Assembly: GCA_947258735.1 (NCBI GenBank)
Contig: CAMYJJ010000004.1
Location: 1 to 34,788, forward strand
Direction of reading: 5' to 3'
Origin: Thermodesulfovibrionia bacterium
GTDB taxonomy: Bacteria > Nitrospirota > Thermodesulfovibrionia > UBA6902
Length of the DNA stretch: 34,788 nt
Positions 16,607-24,746 of the stretch are shown here, piece after piece (the stretch's first letter is position 1; the number at the start of each line of letters is the position of its first letter). The notes under the pieces were generated by a model. That model was not told the origin of the DNA and did no database searches. It worked only from the letters and a program-made list of their open reading frames with translations. The translations under genes and the position numbers were made by a program.

Positions 16607-17806
16607 CTATCCCCCTAACACCGGATACAACTCTGGAAAAAACCACCCCGCGGCATGAATAGGAAACCCCAACCTGACCTCTCCTTTCGGAGAATCCGAA
16701 ATCAGCAAACCCTCCTCAAGCAGCATCCCCAGCAGATTTCGCCCCGTACGCTCCTTCAACCCCGAGGCATGAATAACATCACCCCGCGTTGAGCTGCCGT
16801 GTGTCAGGACTTCCTGCAGCATTCCCGATGCCTCGGCCCGGAGCGGCTGTTTCTTGCCCGAAGGCCCAGGAACCATCCCCCTGTTTCGAAGATCAACATA
16901 GTGCCTGATCCGCTGGATAAGTTCTTCCAGCTTCAGCAGCTCGCTCATGTATTCTACCTGGTCAAGACAGACTTCCAGAAAAAAACGGCAGAAATGTATC
17001 AGCCCTTCATTCGACAGGTTCCCCCTGCCGTCAAGGTCATTGCGTCTTTGAGCATCTGCCCGGCTGAGCGCAGCCTTATAATCGGAATTCCTGCGGGCAA
17101 GTCCGCGGCTCACAGACCAGAGCCCGTAGCCCAGTACCGGAATACGATGAAAATATGCCTCTGTAAACAAACGCGCCACCCGGCCATTGCCGTCGAGAAA
17201 GGGATGGATCCACATGAAACGATGATGCGCAGCCGCTGCAGCAACGAGCTTTGCCGCTCCGTGATGGCTATCCGGCACATAAACTTCTCCGAATCGTTTA
17301 AGGAGTGCTTCCAGAGATCCGCTTTCCGGCGGCACATGCCGTCCGACCTTTACCGGTTCCTTACGCAGTTCGCCCGGAACAACCCGGCTATCACGCCCTT
17401 TATCAGGGTCAGTCACAATAAGAAATTCCTCCGGCAGCTGATTATAAAATTCTCTATGTAGATGACAGAGAAAGTCCTGGCTTACAATATTGGTCCCGGA
17501 CTCTTCCTGAAGTATCTTTTCCATATCCCTTTGCACGGTAATATGGGCAACACTTTCCAACTGGAGGTTGCGCTTTGCCGGTTCAGTATCGTACTCCTTC
17601 TTCATTGCACGGACAATGTCATAGGGATGAGTGTTATGGCCTTCTATAAGGTTGGAATAATAACTATTAATAATACGGAGCAGTTCCTGAAGGGTCTGCA
17701 GCGTGACAGGATGCTGCCGGCCGGCAAGGGCCGCGGACTTCTGGATTACAGATAAGGCAAGGTCGTGAAGCTCTTCAGCCTTATCAGGAAAGAGAGGCGT
17801 CATCAT
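16607..17806 (-). CDS. fic: Fic-domain protein (probable AMP-transferase) with C-terminal winged helix
   Basis: I prefer the ATG at 17806 because AGGA lies 6 bases upstream; an in-frame ATG at 17824 has no such site. The 399-residue protein carries the full active site HPFLDGNGR (201-209), with the catalytic His and the GNGR loop, so it is probably able to transfer a nucleotide onto a target. An N-terminal (S/T)xxxE(G/N)-type inhibitory motif, SNLIEG (51-56), predicts self-inhibition, so no separate antitoxin is needed. The C-terminal part (about 335-385) looks like a winged helix (STRGDVIHASGLKERTGRNL), common in DNA-binding Fic proteins. It lies inside the tRNA-Pro island, and repeated TGCCGAT sites upstream suggest autoregulation. 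The target is unknown. Confidence 0.92.
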   Translation of the reverse strand: MMTPLFPDKAEELHDLALSVIQKSAALAGRQHPVTLQTLQELLRIINSYYSNLIEGHNTHPYDIVRAMKKEYDTEPAKRNLQLESVAHITVQRDMEKILQEESGTNIVSQDFLCHLHREFYNQLPEEFLIVTDPDKGRDSRVVPGELRKEPVKVGRHVPPESGSLEALLKRFGEVYVPDSHHGAAKLVAAAAAHHRFMWIHPFLDGNGRVARLFTEAYFHRIPVLGYGLWSVSRGLARRNSDYKAALSRADAQRRNDLDGRGNLSNEGLIHFCRFFLEVCLDQVEYMSELLKLEELIQRIRHYVDLRNRGMVPGPSGKKQPLRAEASGMLQEVLTHGSSTRGDVIHASGLKERTGRNLLGMLLEEGLLISDSPKGEVRLGFPIHAAGWFFPELYPVLGG

Positions 17807-17837
17807 GTGTGTTCCTGTAGTCATATTAGTCTATTGT

Positions 17838-17947
17838 TGCCGATTATTTTGCCTGTTATATTATACTTATAACTATATATAAAAACTAGCTTAATTGCAA
17901 GATAATAACAGATTAATGACTTAATTATTGCCGATATATATGCCGAT
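17838..17947 (-). promoter_or_regulatory. three ATCGGCA sites around the fic promoter
   Basis: TGCCGAT (ATCGGCA on the coding strand) occurs at 17838-17844, 17929-17935 and 17941-17947. The first two extend to ATCGGCAAYAAT. A TATAAT on the minus strand (17865-17860) lies between them, so the first site would fall just after the transcript start and the other two about 75-90 bp upstream. The winged helix of the Fic protein is a natural candidate binder. This is inference. Confidence 0.45.
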
Positions 17948-18058
17948 CTTTTTTCTACATTATTTTGTCTGATTTCAAACTCCGCACTTCTCCCTTCACT
18001 CTTTCTCAAGATATCCAAGCCCTCAGCGGGATCAGGTCTTGTTTCTTGCGTTCCTAAT

Positions 18059-18298
18059 TATCCGTGGGATCGCATCTTTATCTGGCTTGGAATCGAGGTC
18101 AGTTCTCGACAGGTTGTTGCCCAAATACATAATACTAATAACTGTCATTCTGAACTTGTTTCAGAATCTATGGATAGTTAGAGGTTATGAGACCCTGAAA
18201 CAAGTTCAGGGTGACAATACGTGGTTTGAGCAACAGCCTGTCGACATTCGACATTTAACACTTACAACACTTTTATCTCATGGCGAGAACTGACCCCA
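18059..18298. repeat. nested palindromic mini-elements
   Basis: Three inverted pairs sit inside one another: GGTCAGTTCTCG/CGAGAACTGACC (18097-18108 and 18284-18295), CGACAGGTTGTTGC/GCAACAGCCTGTCG (18107-18120 and 18230-18243, one mismatch), and a pair of about 27 bp starting TGTCATTCTGAACTTGTTTC (18143-18169 and 18189-18216). A loose arm of the 16406-16553 element abuts on the left (18059-18084). Successive insertion of different small elements is the simplest reading. Confidence 0.7.
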
Positions 18299-18320
18299 TG
18301 TTTAAATACAGCAAGATAAA

Positions 18321-18398
18321 TGGTCGGAGCGAGAGGATTTGAACCTCCGACCCCTGGTCCCCCAGACCAGTGCGCTAACCAGGCTGCGCTACGCTCCG
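18321..18398 (-). tRNA. tRNA-Pro(GGG)
   Basis: Acceptor strands CGGAGCG (18398-18392) and CGCTCCG (18331-18325) pair. The anticodon stem CTGGT/ACCAG closes the loop CTGGGGG, giving anticodon GGG. The T loop TTCAAAT is present. The discriminator A and CCA (18323-18321) are encoded. It lies downstream of ihfA-merR, a gene order known from many proteobacteria, and its 3' end is the integration site of the island. Confidence 0.95.
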
Positions 18399-18496
18399 AT
18401 TATTATGTATATACGTCTTATTGCATGTTGTCTGTAAGTGTATTAAGGATATACCGGGAGTAATCTTTAATCAAGACCGGTGGATAAAAAGGAGCA

Positions 18497-18979
18497 TCAG
18501 AGAAACAGTCGTGATCCTCCGTTCTCTTCATCTTTTCTGCGGGTTTTCTTTTTTGCAGCTGCCTTCTTTTTTGGTGTTTCTTTCTTTATTGCAGTTGCTT
18601 TTTTTACGGCAGACCGCGGCCGCTTTCCGTCTGCACTCCTGTTCAGGGAGTGTAAGATTTCCTTCAGTTTCTTTTTCACGCCATGGATGGTCTGTATCGA
18701 AACGGTGCGCCTGCTTTGCGGTTTGCTCGCAAATTTGTTCCGTACCCCGGCGATGGTGTATTTTTCCTTATAGAGGAGATCCCTTATCTTAAGGACCTGT
18801 TCGACATCTTTTCTGGTATACACACGCTGTCCTGTTTTGTTTTTCCTCGGTTTGAGAAAGGAGAACTCAGATTCCCAGTATCTGAGGACATGGGCTTCTA
18901 CCTCAGCAATGCCGCTTACCTCACCGATCTTATAAAACAGTTTTTCCGTATTTAATTTTTTCTGAGGTGATGACCCCAT
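18497..18979 (-). CDS. MerR-family transcriptional regulator with Lys-rich tail
   Basis: The 160-residue protein starts with a MerR winged helix-turn-helix at about 14-85: [20 protein letters not shown], then [19 protein letters not shown] and [10 protein letters not shown]. The second half is low-complexity and basic ([20 protein letters not shown]), possibly adding non-specific DNA binding. There is no Cys-based metal site. It follows ihfA by 6 bp and precedes tRNA-Pro. The ihfA-merR-tRNA-Pro order is conserved in many proteobacteria, but the regulon of this MerR is not generally known. Confidence 0.9.
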   Translation of the reverse strand: MGSSPQKKLNTEKLFYKIGEVSGIAEVEAHVLRYWESEFSFLKPRKNKTGQRVYTRKDVEQVLKIRDLLYKEKYTIAGVRNKFASKPQSRRTVSIQTIHGVKKKLKEILHSLNRSADGKRPRSAVKKATAIKKETPKKKAAAKKKTRRKDEENGGSRLFL

Positions 18980-18985
18980 TGAAAT

Positions 18986-19264
18986 CTAAACCTTCTCCAC
19001 AAGCGCTTTGAACTGAAGACTTGGCTTGAAGGTAACGACTTTTCTCTGCTCTATTTCCAGCTCAGTACCTGTTTTTGGATTTCTCCCTTTACGTGAACCC
19101 TTTTTTCTTACCAGAAATGTCCCGAATCCGGTTATTTTTATTGATTCACCTTCAGAAAGGATATTTTTCATCGAATCAAATAACGTCTCTACAATAGCAG
19201 TGGCCTCTTTTTTCGGCAGACCGATCTTCTCGTAGAGTCTTTCAGCTAAATCAGCTTTTGTCAT
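18986..19264 (-). CDS. ihfA: integration host factor alpha-like DNA-bending protein
   Basis: I chose the ATG at 19264: AGGAGG (19276-19271) is 6 bases upstream, and any earlier start would lie within the promoter at 19290-19318. The 92-residue protein is of HU/IHF length: MTKADLAERLYEKIGLPKKEA, ITGFGTF, then the DNA-contacting arm RKKGSRKGRNPKTGTE and FKPS. The GRNPKTG motif with the Pro that kinks DNA and the merR-tRNA-Pro neighbours favour IHF-alpha over HU. It shapes nucleoid and promoter DNA and assists integrases. Confidence 0.93.
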   Translation of the reverse strand: MTKADLAERLYEKIGLPKKEATAIVETLFDSMKNILSEGESIKITGFGTFLVRKKGSRKGRNPKTGTELEIEQRKVVTFKPSLQFKALVEKV

Positions 19265-19289
19265 AACGTGCCTCCTGTCATTTTTATAA

Positions 19290-19318
19290 ATTATAAGAGG
19301 ACATAGCCTCATTGTCAA
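19290..19318 (-). promoter_or_regulatory. consensus sigma70 promoter of ihfA-merR
   Basis: On the minus strand a perfect TTGACA (19318-19313), a 17-base spacer and a perfect TATAAT (19295-19290). The transcript should begin near 19283, about 20 bases before the start codon, leaving a very short leader with the AGGAGG. Confidence 0.9.
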
Positions 19319-19446
19319 GATAAAACAGGTAAAGAAATAAAATGCTATGGGCGAATTATAGTCAATTATGATACGCAGGGGCTGATAACTGCTCTTTCCG
19401 GCCTGATCACTACTTTCCTTACAGTATTACTCTAATACGGAACGTA

Positions 19447-20490
19447 TTAAAAAACAAGCCAGGGCTGAGGTAAAAAGAGCTGTTCATATGTCATCAGCGC
19501 AAATCTGTCAGTCATTCCTGCTATGAAATCACAGACCATCCTGTTTTTGGACGATAGTGTTTCTTTAGGGTAATGCATAAACACCTCATCTGTATGTTTA
19601 AGGTAATATTCATACAGGTCCAGCAGTACCTTGCGCGCCTTATGAAATTCATGCTTTGACAGATCACTTTCATATACATTGCTGTACAGGAAATCTCTCA
19701 GGTCATGGGTGATTTTTTTCATTCTGCTGCTCATGGTTATCTCTGTCATATCCGACCTGATGGTGCTGTATACAACATCCTTGACCATAAGGTCAATCCG
19801 TTTTGACTGTGAATCACCGATCTTCAAAAACCTTGCAGGTATGCCCGAGCGTTTCAGTACTCCGGCCCGAATGGAATCATCCAGATCATGATTTACATAT
19901 GCAATAACATCTGATACCCGAACGATCTGTCCTTCGAGGGTTTCGCTCCGGGTCTTTGCTGAAAAGATATTTCCTTTTCCCTTTGAGTGTTTGACTATGC
20001 CGTTTCTCACCTCAAAGGTCAGGTTCAGACCCCGGCCGTTTCTCTCCAGCATATCAACCACTCTCAGGCTCTGTTTGAAGTGATCAAAGCCTCCGGGGTA
20101 TATTTCACGCAACACATCTTCTCCTGCGTGACCAAACGGGGTGTGTCCGAGGTCATGGCCAAGAGCGATGGCTTCTGTCAGGTCTTCATTGAGCCTGAGG
20201 GCCTTTGCTATGGTTCTTGCGATCTGGGATACCTCAAGCGTGTGGGTGAGCCTTGTCCTGTAATGGTCCCCTTTAGGGGCAAGAAATACCTGAGTCTTGT
20301 GCTTTAACCGTCTGAATGCCTTGGAATGGATGATCCTGTCCCTGTCACGCTGAAAACATGTCCTGATCTCTTCTTCTTTTTCCTTCCTCTTTCTGCCTCT
20401 GCTTTGGGAACTGAGACATGCGCAGGGATGGAGGGTCTGTTTCTCTATTTCTTCTGTCTGCTGACGAATTGATAATTTCTGTTTGCCCAT
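19447..20490 (-). CDS. dgt: deoxyguanosinetriphosphate triphosphohydrolase-like protein
   Basis: The 347-residue HD-domain enzyme removes triphosphate from dNTPs, best known with dGTP, adjusting nucleotide pools. Visible motifs: [24 protein letters not shown] near 45-68, the [15 protein letters not shown] helix with metal His83 near 79-92, and the HD pair in [14 protein letters not shown] at 111-124. Length matches the shorter (non-E. coli) dGTPase class. It precedes the ihfA promoter. No Shine-Dalgarno is obvious before the ATG. Confidence 0.95.
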   Translation of the reverse strand: MGKQKLSIRQQTEEIEKQTLHPCACLSSQSRGRKRKEKEEEIRTCFQRDRDRIIHSKAFRRLKHKTQVFLAPKGDHYRTRLTHTLEVSQIARTIAKALRLNEDLTEAIALGHDLGHTPFGHAGEDVLREIYPGGFDHFKQSLRVVDMLERNGRGLNLTFEVRNGIVKHSKGKGNIFSAKTRSETLEGQIVRVSDVIAYVNHDLDDSIRAGVLKRSGIPARFLKIGDSQSKRIDLMVKDVVYSTIRSDMTEITMSSRMKKITHDLRDFLYSNVYESDLSKHEFHKARKVLLDLYEYYLKHTDEVFMHYPKETLSSKNRMVCDFIAGMTDRFALMTYEQLFLPQPWLVF

Positions 20491-20532
20491 ATGTATTTAT
20501 AAATGAGAAATTCTTAATAATCTTCTTTATCT

Positions 20533-20551
20533 CCCCCTTTGGACAAGGGGG
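20533..20551. repeat. CCCCCTT hairpin
   Basis: CCCCCTT (20533-20539) and AAGGGGG (20545-20551) form a 7-bp stem between the methyltransferase stop and dgt start. No T-run follows, so it may be a processing or REP-like stem rather than a terminator. Confidence 0.6.
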
Positions 20552-20567
20552 AATACAGATACAACAT

Positions 20568-21530
20568 CTATTTCCATGCGCTGACCAGTACCCCGTCTGC
20601 CACAGCTTTATTGCGGACCTTTTTAAATCCTGTTTTCCTGAACCACCTGCCTATCTCTCCGGGTGCATATGTACGGCCGCCCGACGTGTTGACAAGCATA
20701 GTAATGGCAAAGAGGGAACTGTACACAGGGGTGGTCCTGTCTTCATGTATGGCAAATTCATGTATAACGATTTTTCCATTTTTGGAAAGGGCTTTTTTGC
20801 ATTTCCTGATGAGGGTTATATTGACCCTGTCAGAAAACATATGCAGTATCTGACTGATCAGAATAAGGTCATAATCCTTACCGATATCGTCCTTCAGGAA
20901 ATCACCGCCCATATACGTAATACTGTTTTTAGGCAGGCCTGACTGTTTTGCCACCTTTCTGGCGATTTTCATGGTTTCAGGCAGATCAAACAGGGAAACG
21001 TCCAGCCCTTTTTTTGCCATTTCAATGGCGTATGTACCGGGGCCGCCTCCGAGATCAAGGACCTTATGAACATTGTCCAGACCGATACCTTTGATAACCT
21101 CACCTGCCTTAAGGACGGACAGGTTATGCATTCCCAGAATAAAAGCGGTATGGTTTCTCGGGCCTGATGCTGGTTTGCCGGTTTTTACAATTCTGTCCAG
21201 GCTCGACCACCTGTCCCATATCATCTCTGAATGACTGATAATATCACCCTGGTAATATTTTTTCCCTGAAACAAGCATACGTGAGGCTATGGGCCTGTTT
21301 TTATACGTACCTTTCTTTTTATGAATAAGTTCCATACCGGTCAGGGCATCAAGCAGGATTTCTGTGGCGCGCTTGTCAGTCCTTATTTTGCGGGCAACTG
21401 CAGAAGCAGTCTGTTCTTTTTCCAGAACATCAAAGATTCGGAAATTGTTGGCAGTAATAAGCACCCTGGCAGATTGAAAGCCACCCGACAGTCTTCTGAT
21501 TTCCTTTGCCTGTTCAAGAATACCTGACAT
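20568..21530 (-). CDS. SAM-dependent O-methyltransferase-like protein
   Basis: The 320-residue protein has an N-terminal winged-helix dimerisation-type domain (about 1-100) and a C-terminal Rossmann methyltransferase domain. The SAM motif VLDLGGGPGTYAIEMA lies near 140-155, the acidic FDLPET after it, GDFL near 190 and the family pattern DYDLILISQILHMFSD near 200. The late SSLFAITMLVNTSGGRTY segment is like small-molecule O-methyltransferases. The substrate is unknown. It precedes dgt with a 77-bp gap that holds a hairpin. Confidence 0.85.
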   Translation of the reverse strand: MSGILEQAKEIRRLSGGFQSARVLITANNFRIFDVLEKEQTASAVARKIRTDKRATEILLDALTGMELIHKKKGTYKNRPIASRMLVSGKKYYQGDIISHSEMIWDRWSSLDRIVKTGKPASGPRNHTAFILGMHNLSVLKAGEVIKGIGLDNVHKVLDLGGGPGTYAIEMAKKGLDVSLFDLPETMKIARKVAKQSGLPKNSITYMGGDFLKDDIGKDYDLILISQILHMFSDRVNITLIRKCKKALSKNGKIVIHEFAIHEDRTTPVYSSLFAITMLVNTSGGRTYAPGEIGRWFRKTGFKKVRNKAVADGVLVSAWK

Positions 21531-21599
21531 AGTTGTTTTATAGGCTATCTGTATGAGGACAGCTGATGAAGATACACAGTTAATAAAATAAAACTCTGT

Positions 21600-21884
21600 T
21601 TAAGCGTCGAGTCCCATTTTCTTCAGGGCCTCATCTCCCACATCTTTTGCTGCAGGGGCTTCTTCAGGGAGATACAGCATGACCCCGCCTTTAACGGGTC
21701 TGATGACGATCTTGCCTTCTCCTGCCATCTTGTTTGTGGCTTCAATGGGATCGGCCCCGTCATAATACTTCTTAAAGGCATTGTTGAAACCGGAATAGAC
21801 AGTGTGTATTCCCTTATATCCGTCCTTCCTGAGACTGACTACCGCCTTTTTAATGAACTCTTCATGGGTCAATTTCCCTGTCAT
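21600..21884 (-). CDS. small conserved-looking protein of unknown function
   Basis: The 94-residue protein is preceded by AAGGAGGG 6 bases before the ATG, so it is certainly translated well. It has a mixed alpha/beta pattern (LTHEEFIKKAVVSLRKDGYKG, then GKIVIRPVKGGVMLYLPEEA) that could be a small winged-helix-like fold. No Cys, signal peptide or membrane segment. I do not recognise the family with certainty. It lies between rmuC and the methyltransferase gene. Confidence 0.75.
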   Translation of the reverse strand: MTGKLTHEEFIKKAVVSLRKDGYKGIHTVYSGFNNAFKKYYDGADPIEATNKMAGEGKIVIRPVKGGVMLYLPEEAPAAKDVGDEALKKMGLDA

Positions 21885-21921
21885 AAAGCCCTCCTTGGGT
21901 TAAGGTTATATGAAACAGATG

Positions 21922-23250
21922 TCATTCAAGCAATGATGCTTCCTTTTCTGCCGATCCATTATTGTCACTTATCAGTTCCTGTTTTCTGAGCTCATCTATT
22001 TTGCGCAGCGGCTTTTCAAGCATATTGGTCCTTGTAGTGACCAGTAAATCATATTCTTTTCTCGCAGACTCCAATCTATCACCCATGACGCTTACCTTGT
22101 CTTTGTAGAGTTTCCACTGTTTTGAAAACTCTCCCAGAAGCTTCAGAATTTCCGAGGCGGTCTGCTCAAGGTTGAAATTTTCGATGCCCTGCCTGATTAC
22201 CGCAAGCACTGCATACAGAGTGAAGGGTGAACAGAGCACGACCTTCTTTTTCAGGGCTTCATCCATAATCGTAGTGTCAGACTCATTTATAAAACTGTAG
22301 ACCTGCTCATTGGGAATAAACATCAGTACATAATCAACCGTGTGGTCAGAAGGATTTATATAGTCCCTTGTTGTAACCTGTTTTATCATCGTTCGAGTAT
22401 TTTTCATCAACTCATCCCTGTACCGCTTTTTTTCGTGATCAGAACCGGCATCGAGGTAGTTGATGTAATTGTCCAGAGGGAATTTGACATCCATGTTGAT
22501 CTTAAGATTGTTCGGCATGAGAAATGTAAAATCAGGCCTTCCGGATGATCTCTCAAGTGTCTTCTGCTTCATATAATTAACCCCTTCGACCATGCCGACA
22601 AGGTTGATGATGTCTTCAGCCATGCGTTCTCCCCACTCGCCCCGTTTCTTGGAACTTGCAAGGGCCTGCTTGAGATGGTCTGTTGTGTCCCTGAGCTTCG
22701 ATGTAATGTCCTCATGTTTTTTAATGAGTGTAGAGACCTCAACATTTCCCTTGCTCACATCTGCAATTTTCTGCTGTACATCCACAAGGGTCTTGTCCAT
22801 TGAATGAAGGGTCCTGTCAATCAGTTCTTTTTTGCTTTCCAGCTCCTTTGTTCCCTCAACGCTCTGGGACTTGAGTTTTTCCTCAGCAAGTTTTAAAAAT
22901 TCCTCAGAGTTTTTAGACAGGGCATCCAGGGACAGTGAGCTGAATTTATCAATCAGTTCCTTTTCAATGTTTTGGAAGTTTTTATCTATCTCAAAATATT
23001 TAGCTTCCAGTGCGGCCCGGCTCTGGGACTCATTGTGGAGGTCATCCTGAGTTTTAGACAGGTCATCAGTCTTTTGCGCTATCTGCTGTCTCAGTTCGTT
23101 ATTTACGGCTTCAGCACTTTGTGACCTGCTCTCCTGCACGGCAATCTCTCTGGACAGGCGGGAAGAAACAATGAGCCATGTAATTATTGCGCCCAGAGTG
23201 ATGCCGCTTACTGCACCTATTAATAAATATCCCAATGCCTGTTCAGTCAT
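21922..23250 (-). CDS. rmuC: DNA recombination protein RmuC
   Basis: The 442-residue protein has an N-terminal membrane anchor (about 6-30), a long coiled coil (about 35-190), and a C-terminal RmuC domain with a restriction-endonuclease-like core (KRGEWGERMAEDIINLVGM, SGRPDFTFLMPN, MDVKFPLDNY). RmuC limits inversion between short inverted repeats in E. coli, which is notable in a genome rich in such repeats. It starts 4 bp after the stop of sixA and so is co-transcribed with it. Confidence 0.95.
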   Translation of the reverse strand: MTEQALGYLLIGAVSGITLGAIITWLIVSSRLSREIAVQESRSQSAEAVNNELRQQIAQKTDDLSKTQDDLHNESQSRAALEAKYFEIDKNFQNIEKELIDKFSSLSLDALSKNSEEFLKLAEEKLKSQSVEGTKELESKKELIDRTLHSMDKTLVDVQQKIADVSKGNVEVSTLIKKHEDITSKLRDTTDHLKQALASSKKRGEWGERMAEDIINLVGMVEGVNYMKQKTLERSSGRPDFTFLMPNNLKINMDVKFPLDNYINYLDAGSDHEKKRYRDELMKNTRTMIKQVTTRDYINPSDHTVDYVLMFIPNEQVYSFINESDTTIMDEALKKKVVLCSPFTLYAVLAVIRQGIENFNLEQTASEILKLLGEFSKQWKLYKDKVSVMGDRLESARKEYDLLVTTRTNMLEKPLRKIDELRKQELISDNNGSAEKEASLLE

Positions 23251-23254
23251 AATG

Positions 23255-23719
23255 TTAATGTATCATTCCGGGCTTTACTATCCAGTCACAAGACCATTGC
23301 TTTTCATCGTCCTTTATGAGACATACTATGCATGCCGTCTCAAATTGAACAGCTGTATTGTCCTGATTTCCGCACAGAAGCATTGAAGCAAGTTTTGCCA
23401 TATGAGGCAGATGTCCCACCAGCATCACATTCTCATTACTGTTGTTTATTTTTGAGTACCAGGTTTCAGGATTATCCATGGGCGACAACCCCTCTGCCTC
23501 TGAAATTCTGTTTTCCATGTTTAGTTGAGTTGACAGCACCTGAGCTGTCTGAAGAGCCCTTTTTTTCCCGCTGTGAAATATTTGATGAATATGCATCTGT
23601 ATACCGGATATAAAATGAGAGATCTTTTTGATATCATTCATTCCTTTCTCTGACAGACCGCGGGAAGGGTCAATACCCTCACTTACGGCTTCTGCATGCT
23701 GTACCAGATATAAATACAT
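23255..23719 (-). CDS. sixA: phosphohistidine phosphatase SixA-like
   Basis: The 154-residue histidine phosphatase of the small SixA group dephosphorylates phosphohistidine, for example on histidine-containing phosphotransfer proteins. The motif is LVQHAEA with catalytic His8; here Gln replaces the usual Arg of RHG, as in SixA-type variants. GLSEKG and VGHLPHMAKL with the second His follow. It is 4 bp from rmuC. A partner phosphorelay is not visible. Confidence 0.85.
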   Translation of the reverse strand: MYLYLVQHAEAVSEGIDPSRGLSEKGMNDIKKISHFISGIQMHIHQIFHSGKKRALQTAQVLSTQLNMENRISEAEGLSPMDNPETWYSKINNSNENVMLVGHLPHMAKLASMLLCGNQDNTAVQFETACIVCLIKDDEKQWSCDWIVKPGMIH

Positions 23720-23796
23720 ACGTGTATAGAAACAATATTGATAAATAATACTCTATGTAATCAGACTTGTAAATAAAAATGTCTCAGTTTCAACGG

Positions 23797-24357
23797 TTAG
23801 AGCGGCTCATATACCCAGACTTTACCGCCAGAACGAGTCTCATCTTTTCTTATCACAAGTCTTTTTTTGTGAAGGTTAAGCAGCCTTGTCCCGCTGGTAT
23901 TTGATTCAAGTCCTAATGCCCCGGAGAGGTCTTTTGCTGTGATTTTCCCATTAATAACGATATGTTTCAGTGTTTCTCTCAGGTAGTTATTCAGGCTCCC
24001 CAGAAGTGTTTTCTCCCCATTTCGCATCTCGGCCATTACAGCCAGTTCTTTCCTTTCAAGGGCGACTTCAATATTCTCCTTCTGGTTTTCATTGAGCCCC
24101 TTGAGGAGGATATACTTATCCCCATACTCATTACTCAGAAGGCGTGACACAAGTTTTGCAACTATTTCATCGGCACAGGAATAGTCTATTATCCCTATCT
24201 CGGTAAAATTCAAAGCAATAACAGCACCCTCTTTTTCATGTATGATATCAGCTTCAATGCGCTCCCTTACCACACCGCCTGACTGCCTGGTCACAAGGTC
24301 GGTCGAGCCGTTTCCTATCATGTGTCGGAGGATGTTAAAAAGATTATATGTAATCAT
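23797..24357 (-). CDS. STAS-like and winged-helix protein, unknown function
   Basis: In the 186-residue protein, an internal segment (about 45-110) shows a STAS-like/DUF4325 pattern (ALNFTEIGIIDYSCADEIVAKL). The C-terminal part (about 125-180) looks like a winged helix (KHIVINGKITAKDLSGALGLES, then RLVIRKDETRSGGKVW). This suggests a protein-protein switch domain joined to DNA binding. It lies just upstream of sixA and in the same region as a STAS-ATPase gene, so a shared signalling role is possible. I am moderately sure of the domains, not of the role. Confidence 0.65.
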   Translation of the reverse strand: MITYNLFNILRHMIGNGSTDLVTRQSGGVVRERIEADIIHEKEGAVIALNFTEIGIIDYSCADEIVAKLVSRLLSNEYGDKYILLKGLNENQKENIEVALERKELAVMAEMRNGEKTLLGSLNNYLRETLKHIVINGKITAKDLSGALGLESNTSGTRLLNLHKKRLVIRKDETRSGGKVWVYEPL

Positions 24358-24488
24358 ACTGTTCTGGATTAATCATGGCATGTATTGTATCAGAAAAATG
24401 TTCGTGAAACTGATGAAAGGTATAGAGTCTGTCATTTATCCGGGGCGATAACTGGTAACAATACGATAGATACGCGTAGGGTGCTTCT

Positions 24489-24674
24489 CTAGTTTCTGTT
24501 CAGCCCATTTCTGAGTCGGGAAGGTCCATTGCTTAATGATGCCGATGTATGTACCCGGTCAATTCCTATGGCAAAATTTTTCTTTACCGAATCTATTCTC
24601 CTGTCTTCGAAAACAGGAAGCTCTCTGCACGCACTGTTATCCCGTTCTTTTTTTACTGGTTTAGTTTTTTGCAT
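24489..24674 (-). CDS. possible small basic protein with a strong ribosome-binding site
   Basis: The 61-residue product is Lys/Arg/Ser-rich with no membrane segment or recognised domain. The support is a near-perfect AAAGGAGGTG ending 5 bases before the ATG. It may be a real small protein or a decayed gene. Nothing similar is known to me. Confidence 0.35.
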   Translation of the reverse strand: MQKTKPVKKERDNSACRELPVFEDRRIDSVKKNFAIGIDRVHTSASLSNGPSRLRNGLNRN

Positions 24675-24746
24675 TTAACACCTCCTTTTTTTGAAACATG
24701 TATTATTAATGTAGATGAGTCAGACCGCACGGTTCAGGGTCATTTT

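Larger units (their letters stand above)
15945..18366. mobile_element. small tRNA-Pro-integrated island remnant bounded by 52-bp direct repeats
   Basis: The 52 bp at 15945-15996 are identical to 18315-18366, exactly 2,370 bp apart. The right copy is the 3' half of the intact tRNA-Pro(GGG) plus 6 bases beyond its CCA. The left copy is a displaced 3' half. This is the geometry left by integration into a tRNA 3' end: the intact tRNA sits at one end and the duplicate lies downstream of it. The island holds a Fic gene and several palindromic mini-elements but no integrase that I can recognise. It is probably a deletion derivative of a larger element, or one that was mobilised in trans. Confidence 0.8.

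Noticed and set aside
16799..17461. 220-codon frame antisense to fic
   Set aside because: It is a mirror of the Fic coding sequence; no domain or start signal supports it.
16607..17806. Fic gene as part of a toxin-antitoxin pair
   Set aside because: No small partner gene is adjacent; the inhibitory SNLIEG motif is in the same protein.
18039..18293. 84-codon ORF in the tRNA-Pro island
   Set aside because: It is made of the nested palindromic repeats, so it is not a gene.
20418..20942. 174-codon plus-strand frame over dgt and the methyltransferase gene
   Set aside because: It straddles two real genes on the other strand and has no recognisable motif.
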